DNA of 64,000 nt, taken from NCBI RefSeq assembly GCF_014654895.1, contig NZ_BNBE01000002.1, forward strand, positions 868,001 through 932,000. Direction: 5' to 3'. The DNA is from Streptomyces filamentosus. GTDB lineage: Bacteria > Actinomycetota > Actinomycetes > Streptomycetales > Streptomycetaceae. Both the position numbers and the translations under genes were made by a program. The number at the start of each line of letters is the position of its first letter. Position 1 is the first letter of the stretch. Shown here piece by piece: positions 51,556 through 60,272 of this stretch. The notes beneath the pieces were generated by a model, which searched no databases, was not told where the DNA came from, and worked only from the letters and a program-made list of their open reading frames with translations.

Positions 51556-51870
51556 GCTCCACCCCCACACAGGGGGCGCACGCCCGGCGCAGAGTCAGGG
51601 CGCCGGGGCGATCACCCCACGAAAGTCCCAGCGTACGCCGGAACGGGCCCTCTGTAACCGCATTCGCGCAAGCAGTTCGGGGGGACGGGCGGCCCGGGAG
51701 GGCTCGTCGACCCGCAGGTCGGGGGGTGTTCGACGGACAGATGTGCGGAGGGCGGGGCGGGGCGGCGGGAAGCGTGTCGTCCTTGACCGGTGTCCCCCCG
51801 AATACTCCCATATGACGGACGGTCAGCTCATGATCGTCCCAGCGGTTCCGAAGAGGGGAAGACACCGATC
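51556..51870. other. Intergenic region between LAL pseudogene and GH89
   Basis: 315 bases. AT-richer patch at 51650-51680 and a TTGACC box at 51783-51788 followed by AATACTCCCATATGAC, the likely promoter of the GH89 gene. No gene found. Confidence 0.4.
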
Positions 51871-54126
51871 ATGCGACCTCCGATCTCCCGTGCCCGTTCC
51901 TGGGCCGTCCGTTCGGTGTGCTCCCTGGCGCTGTGCGCCACCGCCCTGACCGCCCTGCCCTCCACGGCGCCCGCCTCGGCCGATCCGGGCTCGCCCGCCG
52001 CGGCCGGGGCGGCGGGCGCGCCGGCCGCGGCGCCGTACTCGGCGGGCGCGGCGCGGGCGGCGCTGGTCCGGCTGCTGCCGCGGCACGCGAGCCAGTTCGA
52101 ACTCGTCCTGCTGCCGCGGACCTCCTCGGACGACCGGTTCACGGTGTCGGGGTCGACGGGCCGGATCGTCGTCACGGGCACCACGCCGGCGGTGCTGCTG
52201 CGCGGGGTCCAGTGGTACCTGGGCTACACGGCGGGGGTGGACCTCGGGTCGCCCGGGGACAGCCTGGCGGCGCTGCCCGACCGGCTGCCCGCCCCCGCCG
52301 CCCCGGTGAGCAGGTCGGCGTCGGTGCCGCACCGGTTCGCGCTCAACGACACGGACGACGGCTACTCGGGGGCGTACCGCGACTGGGCCTCGTACGAACG
52401 GCAGATCGACCTCCTCGCCCTCCACGGGGTCAACGAGGTGTTCGTGCAGATGGGCGCCGAGGCCGCCTACCACGCGGCGTTCCAGGAGTTCGGCTACACG
52501 AGCGCCGAGCTGCGCGAGTGGATCCCGGGGCCCGCGCACCAGCCGTGGTGGCTGATGCAGAACATGGCCTCGTTCGGCGGGCCGGTCACCGAGCAGCTGA
52601 TCGCCCGCCGGGCCGCGCTGGGCAAGCGGATCGTGGAGCGGCTGCGGGAGCTGGGCATGACGCCGGTGCTGCCGGGCTACTTCGGCACGGTGCCGCCCGG
52701 CTTCGCGACCCGCAACCCCGAGGGCCGGGTGGTGCCGCAGGGCCGGTGGATCGGCTTCACCCGGCCGGACTGGCTCGACCCGCGCGGACCGCTCTTCCCG
52801 CGCGTCGCCTCGGCCTTCTACCGCCACCAGGCGCGGCTGCTCGGCACCACCACGATGTACAAGATGGACCTGCTGCACGAGGGCGGGAACCCGGGCGACG
52901 TGCCGGTCGGCGAGGCGGCGGCCCGGGTGATGGAGTCGCTGGACGCCTCCCGGCGGGGCGCCACCTGGGTGCTGCTGGGCTGGCAGCGCAACCCGAAGGC
53001 CGAGCTGCTCGCGGGCGTGGACACCTCGCGGCTCCTCGTGGTGGACGGGCTGTCCGACCGGTACGACAACCTGGACCGGGAGGCGGCCTGGGCGGGGACG
53101 CCGTACGCCTTCGGCACCATCCCCAACTTCGGCGGGCACACCACGATCGGCGCCAACACCTCGGTGTGGACGAGCCGCTTCGAGGCGTGGCGGACGAAGC
53201 CGGGCAGCGCGCTGCGCGGCATCGCCTTCCTGCCGGAGGCGACCTCCGCCAATCCGGTGACCTTCTCCCTCTTCACCGAACTGGCCTGGCGGGACGCCCC
53301 GGTGGACCACGCCGCGTGGTTCGCGCAGTACGCGGCCCGCCGCTACGGCGCCCCCGACCCGCACGCGGCCCAGGCGTGGGAGTGGCTGCGGAAGGGCCCG
53401 TACGGCACCGCGTCGAACGGCTGGAGCGAGTCGCAGGACAGCCTCTTCACGGCCCGGCCGAGCCTGACCGTGCGGACCTCGGCCTCCTGGGGGCCGAAGG
53501 CCATGCGGTACGACGCGGCGACCGTCGAGCGGGCCCTCGACGAGCTGCTGCGGGTGGCCCCGGCGCTGCGGTCCACCGACGCGTACCGCTTCGACCTGGT
53601 GGACACCGCCCGGCAGGCGCTCACCAACCGCAGCCGGGTGCTGCTGCCGAGGATCAAGGCGGCGTACGAGGCGAAGGACCTGGTGGCGTTCCGGGCGCGG
53701 GCGGCGGAGTGGCGGCGGTCGATGGAGCTGCTCGACGCGGTCCTCGCCACCGACCGGCGGTTCCTGCTCGGGCCGTGGCTGGAGGGCGCCCGCTCCTGGG
53801 CCCGTTCGGACGCGGAGCGGGCGGCGCTGGAGTTCGACGCCCGCTCGCTCGTCACGACGTGGGGGCACCGGGCGGGCAGCGAGGCCGGGCTGCACGACTA
53901 CGCCAACCGGGAGTGGTCGGGGCTCGTGTCGGGCTTCTACGCGCCCCGCTGGTCGGCGTACCTGGACGCGCTGGAGACCTCTCTGGTCACCGGGCGGGCG
54001 CCCGCCGCGATCGACTGGTTCTCCTGGGAGAACGCCTGGAACCTGCGGCGGGACTCCTACCCGGTGACCCCGAAGGGCGACCCGGTGACGCTGGCGACGC
54101 GGGTGCGGGACGCCCTGCGCGCCTGA
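51871..54126 (+). CDS. Secreted alpha-N-acetylglucosaminidase (GH89)
   Basis: 751 residues. Signal peptide (about 1-38, ends APASADP), an N-terminal domain (AALVRLLPRHASQFELVL, RGVQWYLGY), then the GH89 TIM barrel: YRDWASYERQIDLLALHGVNEV, WWLMQNMASFGGPVTE, MTPVLPGYFGTVPPGF, TTTMYKMDLLHEGGNPGD and GTIPNFGGHTT. The C-terminal all-alpha domain includes NREWSGLVSGFYAPRW. Human NAGLU and bacterial GH89 enzymes release terminal alpha-GlcNAc from glycans. GAGGGGAAG lies 12-20 bases before ATG. Monocistronic, ending in a 41-bp hairpin. Confidence 0.93.
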   Translation: MRPPISRARSWAVRSVCSLALCATALTALPSTAPASADPGSPAAAGAAGAPAAAPYSAGAARAALVRLLPRHASQFELVLLPRTSSDDRFTVSGSTGRIVVTGTTPAVLLRGVQWYLGYTAGVDLGSPGDSLAALPDRLPAPAAPVSRSASVPHRFALNDTDDGYSGAYRDWASYERQIDLLALHGVNEVFVQMGAEAAYHAAFQEFGYTSAELREWIPGPAHQPWWLMQNMASFGGPVTEQLIARRAALGKRIVERLRELGMTPVLPGYFGTVPPGFATRNPEGRVVPQGRWIGFTRPDWLDPRGPLFPRVASAFYRHQARLLGTTTMYKMDLLHEGGNPGDVPVGEAAARVMESLDASRRGATWVLLGWQRNPKAELLAGVDTSRLLVVDGLSDRYDNLDREAAWAGTPYAFGTIPNFGGHTTIGANTSVWTSRFEAWRTKPGSALRGIAFLPEATSANPVTFSLFTELAWRDAPVDHAAWFAQYAARRYGAPDPHAAQAWEWLRKGPYGTASNGWSESQDSLFTARPSLTVRTSASWGPKAMRYDAATVERALDELLRVAPALRSTDAYRFDLVDTARQALTNRSRVLLPRIKAAYEAKDLVAFRARAAEWRRSMELLDAVLATDRRFLLGPWLEGARSWARSDAERAALEFDARSLVTTWGHRAGSEAGLHDYANREWSGLVSGFYAPRWSAYLDALETSLVTGRAPAAIDWFSWENAWNLRRDSYPVTPKGDPVTLATRVRDALRA

Positions 54127-54138
54127 TCGGAGCCGACA

Positions 54139-54179
54139 GGAGCCGATCCGAGCCGATCGGATCGGCTCGGATCGGCTCC
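54139..54179. terminator. Perfect 41-bp hairpin of GAGCCGATC units
   Basis: 20-bp perfect arms (54139-54158, 54160-54179) with a single central base, built from repeats of GAGCCGATC. Lies between the convergent GH89 and lipid-transfer genes. Confidence 0.8.
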
Positions 54180-54182
54180 CGC

Positions 54183-55349
54183 TCAGCCGGCCGGGGGTTC
54201 GGCGCCCACCAGCCACATGGAGAAGAACTGGGCGCCGCCGCCGTAGGCGTGCCCGAGGGCCCGGCGGGCGCCGTCCACCTGGTGCGCGCCGGCCTCCCCG
54301 CGGACCTGGAGGGCGGCCTCGGCGAAGCGGATCATGCCGGAGGCGCCGATCGGGTTGGTGGAGAGGACGCCGCCGGAGGGGTTCACCGGGAGGTCTCCGT
54401 CGAGTTCGGTGACGCCCGCCTCGGTGAGCTTCCACCCCTCGCCCTCGGCGGCGAACCCGAGGTTCTCCAGCCACATCGGCTCGTACCAGGAGAACGGCAC
54501 GTACATCTCGACGGCGTCGATCTGCCGGCGCGGGTCGGTGATCCCGGCCTGCCGGTAGACGTCGGCGGCGCAGTCGCGGCCCGCCCGGGGCGAGACGAAG
54601 TCCTTGCCGGCGAAGAGGGTCGGCTCGCTGCGCATGGCGCCGCCGTGCACCCAGGCGGCGGGGCGCGGCGCCCGGTCCGCGCCGGCCCGGTCGGTGAGGA
54701 CCATGGCGCAGGCCCCGTCGGAGGACGGGCAGGTCTCCGAGTAGCGGATCGGGTCCCACAGCATGGGGGACGCCTGCACCTTCTCCAGGGTGATGTCGTG
54801 CTCGTGGAGGTGGGCCCAGGGGTTCTTCAGGGCGTTGCGGCGGTCCTTGTACGCGACGAGGGAGCCGATCGTGTCCGGGGCGCCGGTGCGGCGCATGTAG
54901 GCCCGGACGTGCGGGGCGAAGAAACCGCCGGCGCCGGCCAGCAGGGGCTGCTGGAAGGGGACCGGCAGGGACAGGCCCCACATGGCGTTCGATTCGGACT
55001 GTTTCTCGAAGGCGAGGGTGAGGACCGTCCGGTGGACGCGGGCGGCGACCAGGTTGGCGGCGACCAGGGCGGTGGAGCCGCCGACGGAGCCCGCGGTGTG
55101 CACGCGGAGCATCGGTTTCCCGACGGCTCCGAGGGCGTCCGCGAGGTACAGCTCCGGCATCATGACGCCCTCGAAGAAGTCGGGCGCCTTGCCGATGACG
55201 ACGGCGTCGACGTCCGCCCAGGTCAGCTCGGCGTCGGCGAGGGCGCGCGCGGCGGCCTCGCGGACCAGCCCCGCGAGGGAGACGTCCCGGCGGGCGGCGA
55301 CGTGCTTGGTCTGGCCGACGCCGACGATCGCGACGGGCTCTTTGCTCAT
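54183..55349 (-). CDS. Thiolase-superfamily lipid-transfer protein, Ltp3-like
   Basis: 388 residues, thiolase fold (KEPVAIVGVGQTKHVAARR). At the nucleophile position it reads RVHTAGSVGGSTAL instead of the NxxCASG of thiolases, so no catalytic Cys, as in SCPx/Ltp-type proteins that act as retro-aldolases or acyl carriers with DUF35 partners. C-terminal PIGASGMIRFAEAALQV and GHAYGGGAQFFSMW are retained. Length and neighbourhood (DUF35, second Ltp) parallel mycobacterial Ltp3 (Rv3523). ATG overlaps the upstream stop (ATGA). Last gene of a four- or five-gene operon. Confidence 0.85.
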   Translation of the reverse strand: MSKEPVAIVGVGQTKHVAARRDVSLAGLVREAAARALADAELTWADVDAVVIGKAPDFFEGVMMPELYLADALGAVGKPMLRVHTAGSVGGSTALVAANLVAARVHRTVLTLAFEKQSESNAMWGLSLPVPFQQPLLAGAGGFFAPHVRAYMRRTGAPDTIGSLVAYKDRRNALKNPWAHLHEHDITLEKVQASPMLWDPIRYSETCPSSDGACAMVLTDRAGADRAPRPAAWVHGGAMRSEPTLFAGKDFVSPRAGRDCAADVYRQAGITDPRRQIDAVEMYVPFSWYEPMWLENLGFAAEGEGWKLTEAGVTELDGDLPVNPSGGVLSTNPIGASGMIRFAEAALQVRGEAGAHQVDGARRALGHAYGGGAQFFSMWLVGAEPPAG

Positions 55350-56401
55350 CGGGGGTCCCCTTCGAGTACGGCGACCAGGTTCTGCTGGAGGCAGGGCCCG
55401 GAGGTGGCGTGGGCGAGGGCGCGGTCGGAGTCGCCGCGGTGGACGGCCGCGGCGGCCTCGCCGAGCCGGATCAGGCCGGCGGCCATCATGGGATTGGCGG
55501 CGAGCGCGCCGCCGGAGGGATTGATCCGGACGCCGTCGCCGAGGCCGAGGGCCCGGGTGAGGACGACCTCCTGGGAGGTGAAGGGCGCGTGCAGCTCGGC
55601 GGTGTCCACGGGCCGTTCGAAGGCCCCGGCGCGTTCGGCGGCGAGCCGGGCGGACGGGGAGTCCGTGAGGTCGCGGACGCCGAGGGAGTGGGCCTCGATC
55701 CGGTGGTCCATGCCGCGGATCCAGGCGGGCCGCCCGCACAGCTCGCGGGCGCGGTCGCCCGCCGCCAGGATCACGGCGGCGGCGCCGTCGCCGATCGGCG
55801 GGCAGTCGCCGGTCCGCAGCGGCGCCACCACGTGGTCGCCCTGCGGGCGGGCGCCCGTGACCTGGGCGTGCGGGTTGGCGGCGGCGTCGGTGCGGCGGCG
55901 GGCGGCGAGGTCCGCGAGGGCCGCCTCGTCGGTGGCGCCGGCGTCGATCAGCGCCCGGGCCTGGAGGGCGGCCAGGGCGACGGAGTCCGGCCAGAGCGGC
56001 GCCACGTAGTACGGGTCGAGCTGGCGGGTCAGCACGTCGCGGACCGAACCCGGCGAGGACTTGCCGTAGGAGTAGACGAGGGCGGTGTCGGCCTCGCCGG
56101 TCAGCAGCTTCACCCACGCCTCGTAGAGGGCCCAGGCGCCGTCGGTCTCCACGTGCGACTCGGAGATCGGCGGCCAGGCGCCGACGCCGTCGAGGGCCAT
56201 CGTGAAGGAGAACGCCCGGCCGGCGAGGTAGTCCGAGGAACCGGAACAGGTGAACCCGATGTCGGAGGTCTTCAGGCCCGTGCGCCGCAGGACCTCGTGG
56301 AGGACCGGCATCAGCATCTCGACCTCGGAGAGGTCGTCGGTGCGGCGCCGGTGGTCGCTCTGGGCGAAGGCGACGATCGCCACCTCTCGGTCCGGCTTCA
56401 C
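55346..56401 (-). CDS. Thiolase-superfamily lipid-transfer protein, Ltp4-like
   Basis: 351 residues, GTG start overlapping the DUF35 stop. Reads REVAIVAFAQSDHRRRTDDLSEVEML and then CSGSSDYLAGRAFSFTMAL; SHVETDGAWALYEAWVKLL replaces the thiolase Cys region, so it is also catalytically divergent. The C-terminus LGLGDGVRINPSGGALAANPMMAAGLIRLGEA is the thiolase-like closing domain. Parallels Ltp4 (Rv3522) in length and order. With the two neighbours it probably forms a hetero-oligomer that handles a branched or ring-linked acyl-CoA. Confidence 0.85.
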   Translation of the reverse strand: MKPDREVAIVAFAQSDHRRRTDDLSEVEMLMPVLHEVLRRTGLKTSDIGFTCSGSSDYLAGRAFSFTMALDGVGAWPPISESHVETDGAWALYEAWVKLLTGEADTALVYSYGKSSPGSVRDVLTRQLDPYYVAPLWPDSVALAALQARALIDAGATDEAALADLAARRRTDAAANPHAQVTGARPQGDHVVAPLRTGDCPPIGDGAAAVILAAGDRARELCGRPAWIRGMDHRIEAHSLGVRDLTDSPSARLAAERAGAFERPVDTAELHAPFTSQEVVLTRALGLGDGVRINPSGGALAANPMMAAGLIRLGEAAAAVHRGDSDRALAHATSGPCLQQNLVAVLEGDPR

Positions 56402-57360
56402 AGCAGCTCCTTGTACGTGTCGTAGTCGGCGTCGGGCTCGCCGGTGGGGCGGTAGTGGTCCGGATAGCGGCCGTCCCCGCTCCAGACGGGCTCCACCCGC
56501 AGCCCCATGCGGACCTGGTCGTAGGGGATGCCGCCGATCCGGCCGTGGAGGGCGAGCCCGGCGCCGTCGAGGGCGATGTGGGCGTAGACGTACGGGACCT
56601 CGATGTCGAGGTTCTTCGCCTTGATGTTGACGATGCAGAAGGTGGTGACGGTGCCGCGGGGGCCGACCTCGACCCGGTCGGTGGTGGCGATGCCGCAGGT
56701 CGGGCAGGCCCCGCGGGGCGGGACGTACACCTTGGCGCAGGAAGGACAGCGCTCCCCCACCGTGCGCCGTTCGGAGAGCGCCTGGAGGTAGCGGGTCTGG
56801 GCGCGGCCCGGACTGTAGGTGTAGTCGAGGCGGGCCGGGGCGACGATGCCGGTCACCGGGTCGTCGAACTCCCCGCTGTGCGGGGCCGGTTCGCCGCCTT
56901 CCGCGTCTCCCCCGTACGGCTCGAAGCAGGCGATGTCCGTGATCGCGCCGGCCCGTTCGGCCGCCCAGCGGACCCGCACCCGCATCCCCGTCCGGACGGC
57001 GTCCGGGCCCGGTGCGTCGAGGGCGTGCAGGAGGGCGGTGTCGGCGCCGTCGAGGCGGACGAGGGCCCAGGCGAAAGGGGTGTCCAGGGGCTGGCCGGAC
57101 CGGGGCTCGGGGTTCCACGCCCAGGTGGTGACGGTGCCGGTGGCCGCGACCTCGACGAGCTCGCGCAGCTCGGCGGCGGTCTCCGGGTCGTACTCCACCG
57201 GCGGCACGAGCACCCGGCCGCCCTCCGTCCTGACCCCCAGGACGGTGCGCTCCCGCAGACCGGTGAGGAAGGCGGACTGCACGGGGCCGAGGGAGCGGGT
57301 GAAGGGGAACTCGACGACGAGGGGGGCGCGGAGGATCTCGGGGGGTGGGGTGGGGGTCAT
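56398..57360 (-). CDS. Tandem DUF35 (Zn-ribbon OB-fold) acyl-CoA-binding protein
   Basis: 320 residues with two OB-type DUF35 modules. The first (residues 1-170: GTVTTWAWNPEP, PFAWALVRLDGADTALLHALD) lacks the zinc ribbon. The second (190-320) has it: CPSCAKVYVPPRGACPTC, then GRGTVTTFCIVNI-type strands. DUF35 proteins are obligate partners of Ltp-type thiolase homologues. Rv3521 in mycobacteria has similar size and position. ATG with GGAGCG upstream; first gene of the block with Ltp4/Ltp3 (each overlap by 4 bases). Confidence 0.88.
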   Translation of the reverse strand: MTPTPPPEILRAPLVVEFPFTRSLGPVQSAFLTGLRERTVLGVRTEGGRVLVPPVEYDPETAAELRELVEVAATGTVTTWAWNPEPRSGQPLDTPFAWALVRLDGADTALLHALDAPGPDAVRTGMRVRVRWAAERAGAITDIACFEPYGGDAEGGEPAPHSGEFDDPVTGIVAPARLDYTYSPGRAQTRYLQALSERRTVGERCPSCAKVYVPPRGACPTCGIATTDRVEVGPRGTVTTFCIVNIKAKNLDIEVPYVYAHIALDGAGLALHGRIGGIPYDQVRMGLRVEPVWSGDGRYPDHYRPTGEPDADYDTYKELL

Positions 57361-57459
57361 GGGTGGGGGCGCTCCTTGGTGGGCGTGGGTGGGGTGGGTG
57401 CGCGTGCGGGAGGGGGCACGGGGGTGCGGGGCGGGCCGCTGCGCGGGCCGTCTCCCCCG

Positions 57460-57600
57460 CCCCGCCCCTTCCCGAACCGGGGGCAGGCCCCCAGGCCCCC
57501 GTACGGCCTTCGGCCGTGTCCTCGAACGCCGGACGGGCTGAAAGTCAGCCCCGCCGGCATGTGAGGCGCCGGGGGCCCGGGGCGGACCCCCCCGGTCACG
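57460..57600. repeat. Probable dispersed intergenic repeat (GTGTCCTCGAACGCCGGACG block)
   Basis: The stretch contains GTCCTCGAACGCCGGACG-GGCTGA (57518-57541), which I recognise as a motif recurring in many Streptomyces intergenic regions, with hairpins ACGGCC-TTC-GGCCGT (57503-57517) and GGCTGA-AAG-TCAGCC (57536-57550). Copy number in this genome cannot be tested here. Confidence 0.5.
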
Positions 57601-57617
57601 GGAACAGGAAGGGAAAG

Positions 57618-57662
57618 GGGCGGGGTGGGGAAAAGGCCCCGCGCAGCGGCCCTGCCCCGCCC
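57618..57662 (-). terminator. Terminator of the enoyl-CoA hydratase gene
   Basis: GGGCGGGG (57618-57625) pairs with CCCCGCCC (57655-57662) with an inner GGCC/GGCC stem. On the minus strand it is followed by CTTTCCCTTCC. Directly abuts the stop codon. Confidence 0.65.
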
Positions 57663-58463
57663 TCACTCCCGCCGGTACACAGCCGCCCGTTTCTCCGCGA
57701 AGGCCCTCGCCCCCTCCTTCGCGTCGGCCGTGTCGAAGATCGGCCAGCCCCGTTCCAGCTCCGCCGCGAGCCCCTCCGCCTCCGTCATCCCGGCCGTCTC
57801 GTAGACGGAGGCCTTCACCGCCTCGACGGCGAGCGGCCCGCACGCGTTGATCCGTTCGGCGAGGTCGAGGGCGGTGTCGAGGGCCTTGCCGTCGGGGACG
57901 ACCCGGCCGACGAGGCCGATGCGGGCGGCTTCCTCGGCGGTGTAGGGGCGGCCGGTGAGGAGCATTTCGAGGGCGTGGGTGCGGGGGATCTGGCGGGGCA
58001 GCCGGACGGTGGAGCCGCCGATGGGGAAGAGGCCGCGCCGGACTTCGAAGAGGCCGAAGGTCGCGGAGGCGCCGGCGACGCGGATGTCGGTGCCCTGGAG
58101 GATCTCCGTGCCGCCGGCCACGCAGGCGCCCTCGACGGCGGCGATGACGGGTTTGCGGGGGCGGTGGTGGCGGAGCATCGCCTTCCAGTGCAGGTCGGGG
58201 TCGGCCTTGAGCCGGTCGCGGTAGCCGTCCCCCGCCATGCCCTTTCCGGCGAGGGCCTTGAGGTCCATGCCGGCGCAGAAGGCTCCGCCCGCGCCGGTGA
58301 GGACGATCGAGCGGACGGAGTCGTCCGCGTCGGCCTCGGTCCAGCCGTCGTGGAGGCCGACGAGCATCGGCAGCGACAGGGCGTTCTTCGCCTCGGGGCG
58401 GTCGAGGGTGAGGACGAGCGTGGCGCCTTCGCGCCGCACGGTGAGGTGTTCGGTGCCTGCCAT
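57663..58463 (-). CDS. Enoyl-CoA hydratase/isomerase family protein (EchA19-like)
   Basis: 266 residues of crotonase fold: ALSLPMLVGLHDGW, GAGGAFCAGMDLKALAGKG with the oxyanion-hole segment, and CVAGGTEILQGTDIRVAG with the second oxyanion region. It hydrates or isomerises an enoyl-CoA. The paired catalytic Glu positions of classic hydratases are not evident, so isomerase activity cannot be excluded. ATG 58463 has GGGAG at 6 bases. Divergent from the acyl-CoA synthetase with the TCTGAC operator between, an arrangement like Rv3516-Rv3515c. Confidence 0.88.
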   Translation of the reverse strand: MAGTEHLTVRREGATLVLTLDRPEAKNALSLPMLVGLHDGWTEADADDSVRSIVLTGAGGAFCAGMDLKALAGKGMAGDGYRDRLKADPDLHWKAMLRHHRPRKPVIAAVEGACVAGGTEILQGTDIRVAGASATFGLFEVRRGLFPIGGSTVRLPRQIPRTHALEMLLTGRPYTAEEAARIGLVGRVVPDGKALDTALDLAERINACGPLAVEAVKASVYETAGMTEAEGLAAELERGWPIFDTADAKEGARAFAEKRAAVYRRE

Positions 58464-58526
58464 GGGCATCTCCCGTCTCCAGTTCTGGAACAGGTTGCAG
58501 GAGCGGCCGGGGCAGTTCAATAGTTT

Positions 58527-58543
58527 TCTGACACCCAGTCAGA
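58527..58543. promoter_or_regulatory. Palindromic operator TCTGAC-N5-GTCAGA in divergent promoter
   Basis: TCTGAC-ACCCA-GTCAGA, 17 bp, in the AT-rich stretch between echA19-like and fadD19-like genes (64 and 86 bases from their starts). Identical half-sites and spacing to 3739-3755. Likely binding site of a TetR-family acyl-CoA-responsive repressor encoded elsewhere. Confidence 0.65.
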
Positions 58544-58628
58544 TTCTTTGGCGCGCCCCCTTCCCACCTGTGCCCGTCGGTGCTCTGATGACCGCCCGAG
58601 TCCGAACGCGCCGAGGCCAGGAGGAACG

Positions 58629-60272
58629 GTGGAGTACAACCTTGCCGACCTGTTCGAATCGGTCGTGGACGTGGTGCCGGAGCGCGAGGCGCTGGTCTAC
58701 GTCGACCACCCGGGCACGGGGGCCGAACGCCGGCTCACCTACGCCGAACTCGACGAGGCGGCCAACCGGCTGGCCCACCACCTGCTCGACGCGGGCGTCC
58801 GCCCCGGCGAGCACCTCGGGCTCCACCTGTACAACGGCGTCGAGTACCTCCAGACCGTGCTGGCCTGCCTGAAGGCCAGGATCGTGCCGGTGAACGTCAA
58901 CTACCGCTATGTGGAAGAAGAGTTGGTCTACCTCTACCGGGACGCCGACCTCACGGCCCTGGTGTACGACGCCGAGTTCACCGACCGCGTGGCGGCGGCC
59001 CTGCCCCGGAGCGAGCGGCTGCGGCACCTCGTACGGGTGGGGGCCCCGCCCGAGGGGGCCGCCGCCCTCGACGCCGTGCCCCTCGAAGAGGCGACGGCCG
59101 CCGCCGATCCCGGGCGCGGCTTCGGCCCCCGCTCCGGCGACGACCTGTTCATCATCTACACCGGCGGCACCACCGGCATGCCCAAGGGCGTGCTGTGGCG
59201 GCAGGAGGACCTCTTCTTCGCCGGCCTGTTCGGCGGCGACCCCTCGGGCGAGCCGGTCAAGCGCCCCGAGGAGCTGGCCGAGCGGGTGGCGGCCGGCGGC
59301 GCCGGCATCACCTTCTTCCCGGCGCCGCCGCTCATGCACGGCACCTCCACCCTCACCACCTTCATCGCCTTCCACTACGGCCAGCGGGTGGTGCTGCACC
59401 GCAAGTACGTGCCCGAGGAGGTGCTGCGGACCATCGAGAAGGAGAAGGTGTCGAGCATCTCCCTGGTCGGGGACGCGATGCTGCGGCCGCTGATCGACGC
59501 GCTCGCCGGTCCGCTCCGGGGCACCGACCTGTCCGCGCTGTTCAGCCTCTCCTCCTCCGGCGCCATCATGTCGGAGACGGTGCGGGCGCAGCTGCGCGAG
59601 CTGATGCCGCACGTGGTCCTGCTGAACAACTTCGGCTCCACCGAGTCCGGTTCGAACGGGCGGGCCACCGACGACTCCGGCCCGGAGAAGGGCTTCCGGC
59701 TGCACGTCAACGAACGCACCCAGGTCGTCGACCCGGCCACCCTCGAACCGGTCGCCACCGGGGCGATCGGCCGGCTCGCCCAGCGCGGGCACGTGCCGCT
59801 CGGCTACTACAACGACCCGGCGAAGACGGCGGAGACCTTCTTCGAGCGGGACGGGGTGCGGTGGGTGCTCCTCGGCGACATGGCCACCGTCGACGCGGAC
59901 GGGGTGGTGACGGTCCTGGGCCGCGGCTCCCAGTGCATCAACACCGGTGGCGAGAAGGTGTACCCGGAGGAGGTCGAGCAGGCCCTCAAGTCGCACCCGG
60001 ACATCTACGACGCCCTGGTGGCGGGCGTCCCCGACCCCACGTGGGGCAGTCACGTCGCCGCCGTCGTCCAGCAGCGCGCGGGCTCCGCCCCGCTCGGCCT
60101 GACGGCCGTCCAGGAGCACTGCCGCCGCCACCTCGCCGGCTACAAGGTGCCCCGCCAGCTCGTCCTCACGGACCGCATCCAGCGCTCCCCGAGCGGCAAG
60201 GCGGACTACCGCTGGGCGAAGAAGGTGGCGACGGAGGCCGACGCGGAGGGGGGCTCCCGGAAAGCCCCCTGA
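58629..60272 (+). CDS. Acyl-CoA synthetase (FadD19-like)
   Basis: 547 residues, ANL superfamily. P-loop FIIYTGGTTGMPKG (about 176-189), the FGSTES adenine motif (LLNNFGSTESG), the GDM/hinge segment WVLLGDMATVDADG, and the C-terminal catalytic Lys in RSPSGKADYRWA. N-terminal LNYRYVEEEL-like NVNYRYVEEELVYLYRD. Length and context match FadD19 (Rv3515c), which activates C24-branched sterol side chains in mycobacteria; that substrate is inference. GTG start with AGGAGGA 5-8 bases upstream. Under the shared TCTGAC operator. Confidence 0.92.
   Translation: MEYNLADLFESVVDVVPEREALVYVDHPGTGAERRLTYAELDEAANRLAHHLLDAGVRPGEHLGLHLYNGVEYLQTVLACLKARIVPVNVNYRYVEEELVYLYRDADLTALVYDAEFTDRVAAALPRSERLRHLVRVGAPPEGAAALDAVPLEEATAAADPGRGFGPRSGDDLFIIYTGGTTGMPKGVLWRQEDLFFAGLFGGDPSGEPVKRPEELAERVAAGGAGITFFPAPPLMHGTSTLTTFIAFHYGQRVVLHRKYVPEEVLRTIEKEKVSSISLVGDAMLRPLIDALAGPLRGTDLSALFSLSSSGAIMSETVRAQLRELMPHVVLLNNFGSTESGSNGRATDDSGPEKGFRLHVNERTQVVDPATLEPVATGAIGRLAQRGHVPLGYYNDPAKTAETFFERDGVRWVLLGDMATVDADGVVTVLGRGSQCINTGGEKVYPEEVEQALKSHPDIYDALVAGVPDPTWGSHVAAVVQQRAGSAPLGLTAVQEHCRRHLAGYKVPRQLVLTDRIQRSPSGKADYRWAKKVATEADAEGGSRKAP

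Larger units (their letters stand above)
57361..57662. other. Intergenic region with Streptomyces-type interspersed sequence
   Basis: 302 bases between two minus-strand genes. It holds the dispersed-repeat-like block 57460-57600 and the terminator 57618-57662. No coding potential seen; DUF35 promoter presumably lies at its left end. Confidence 0.5.
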
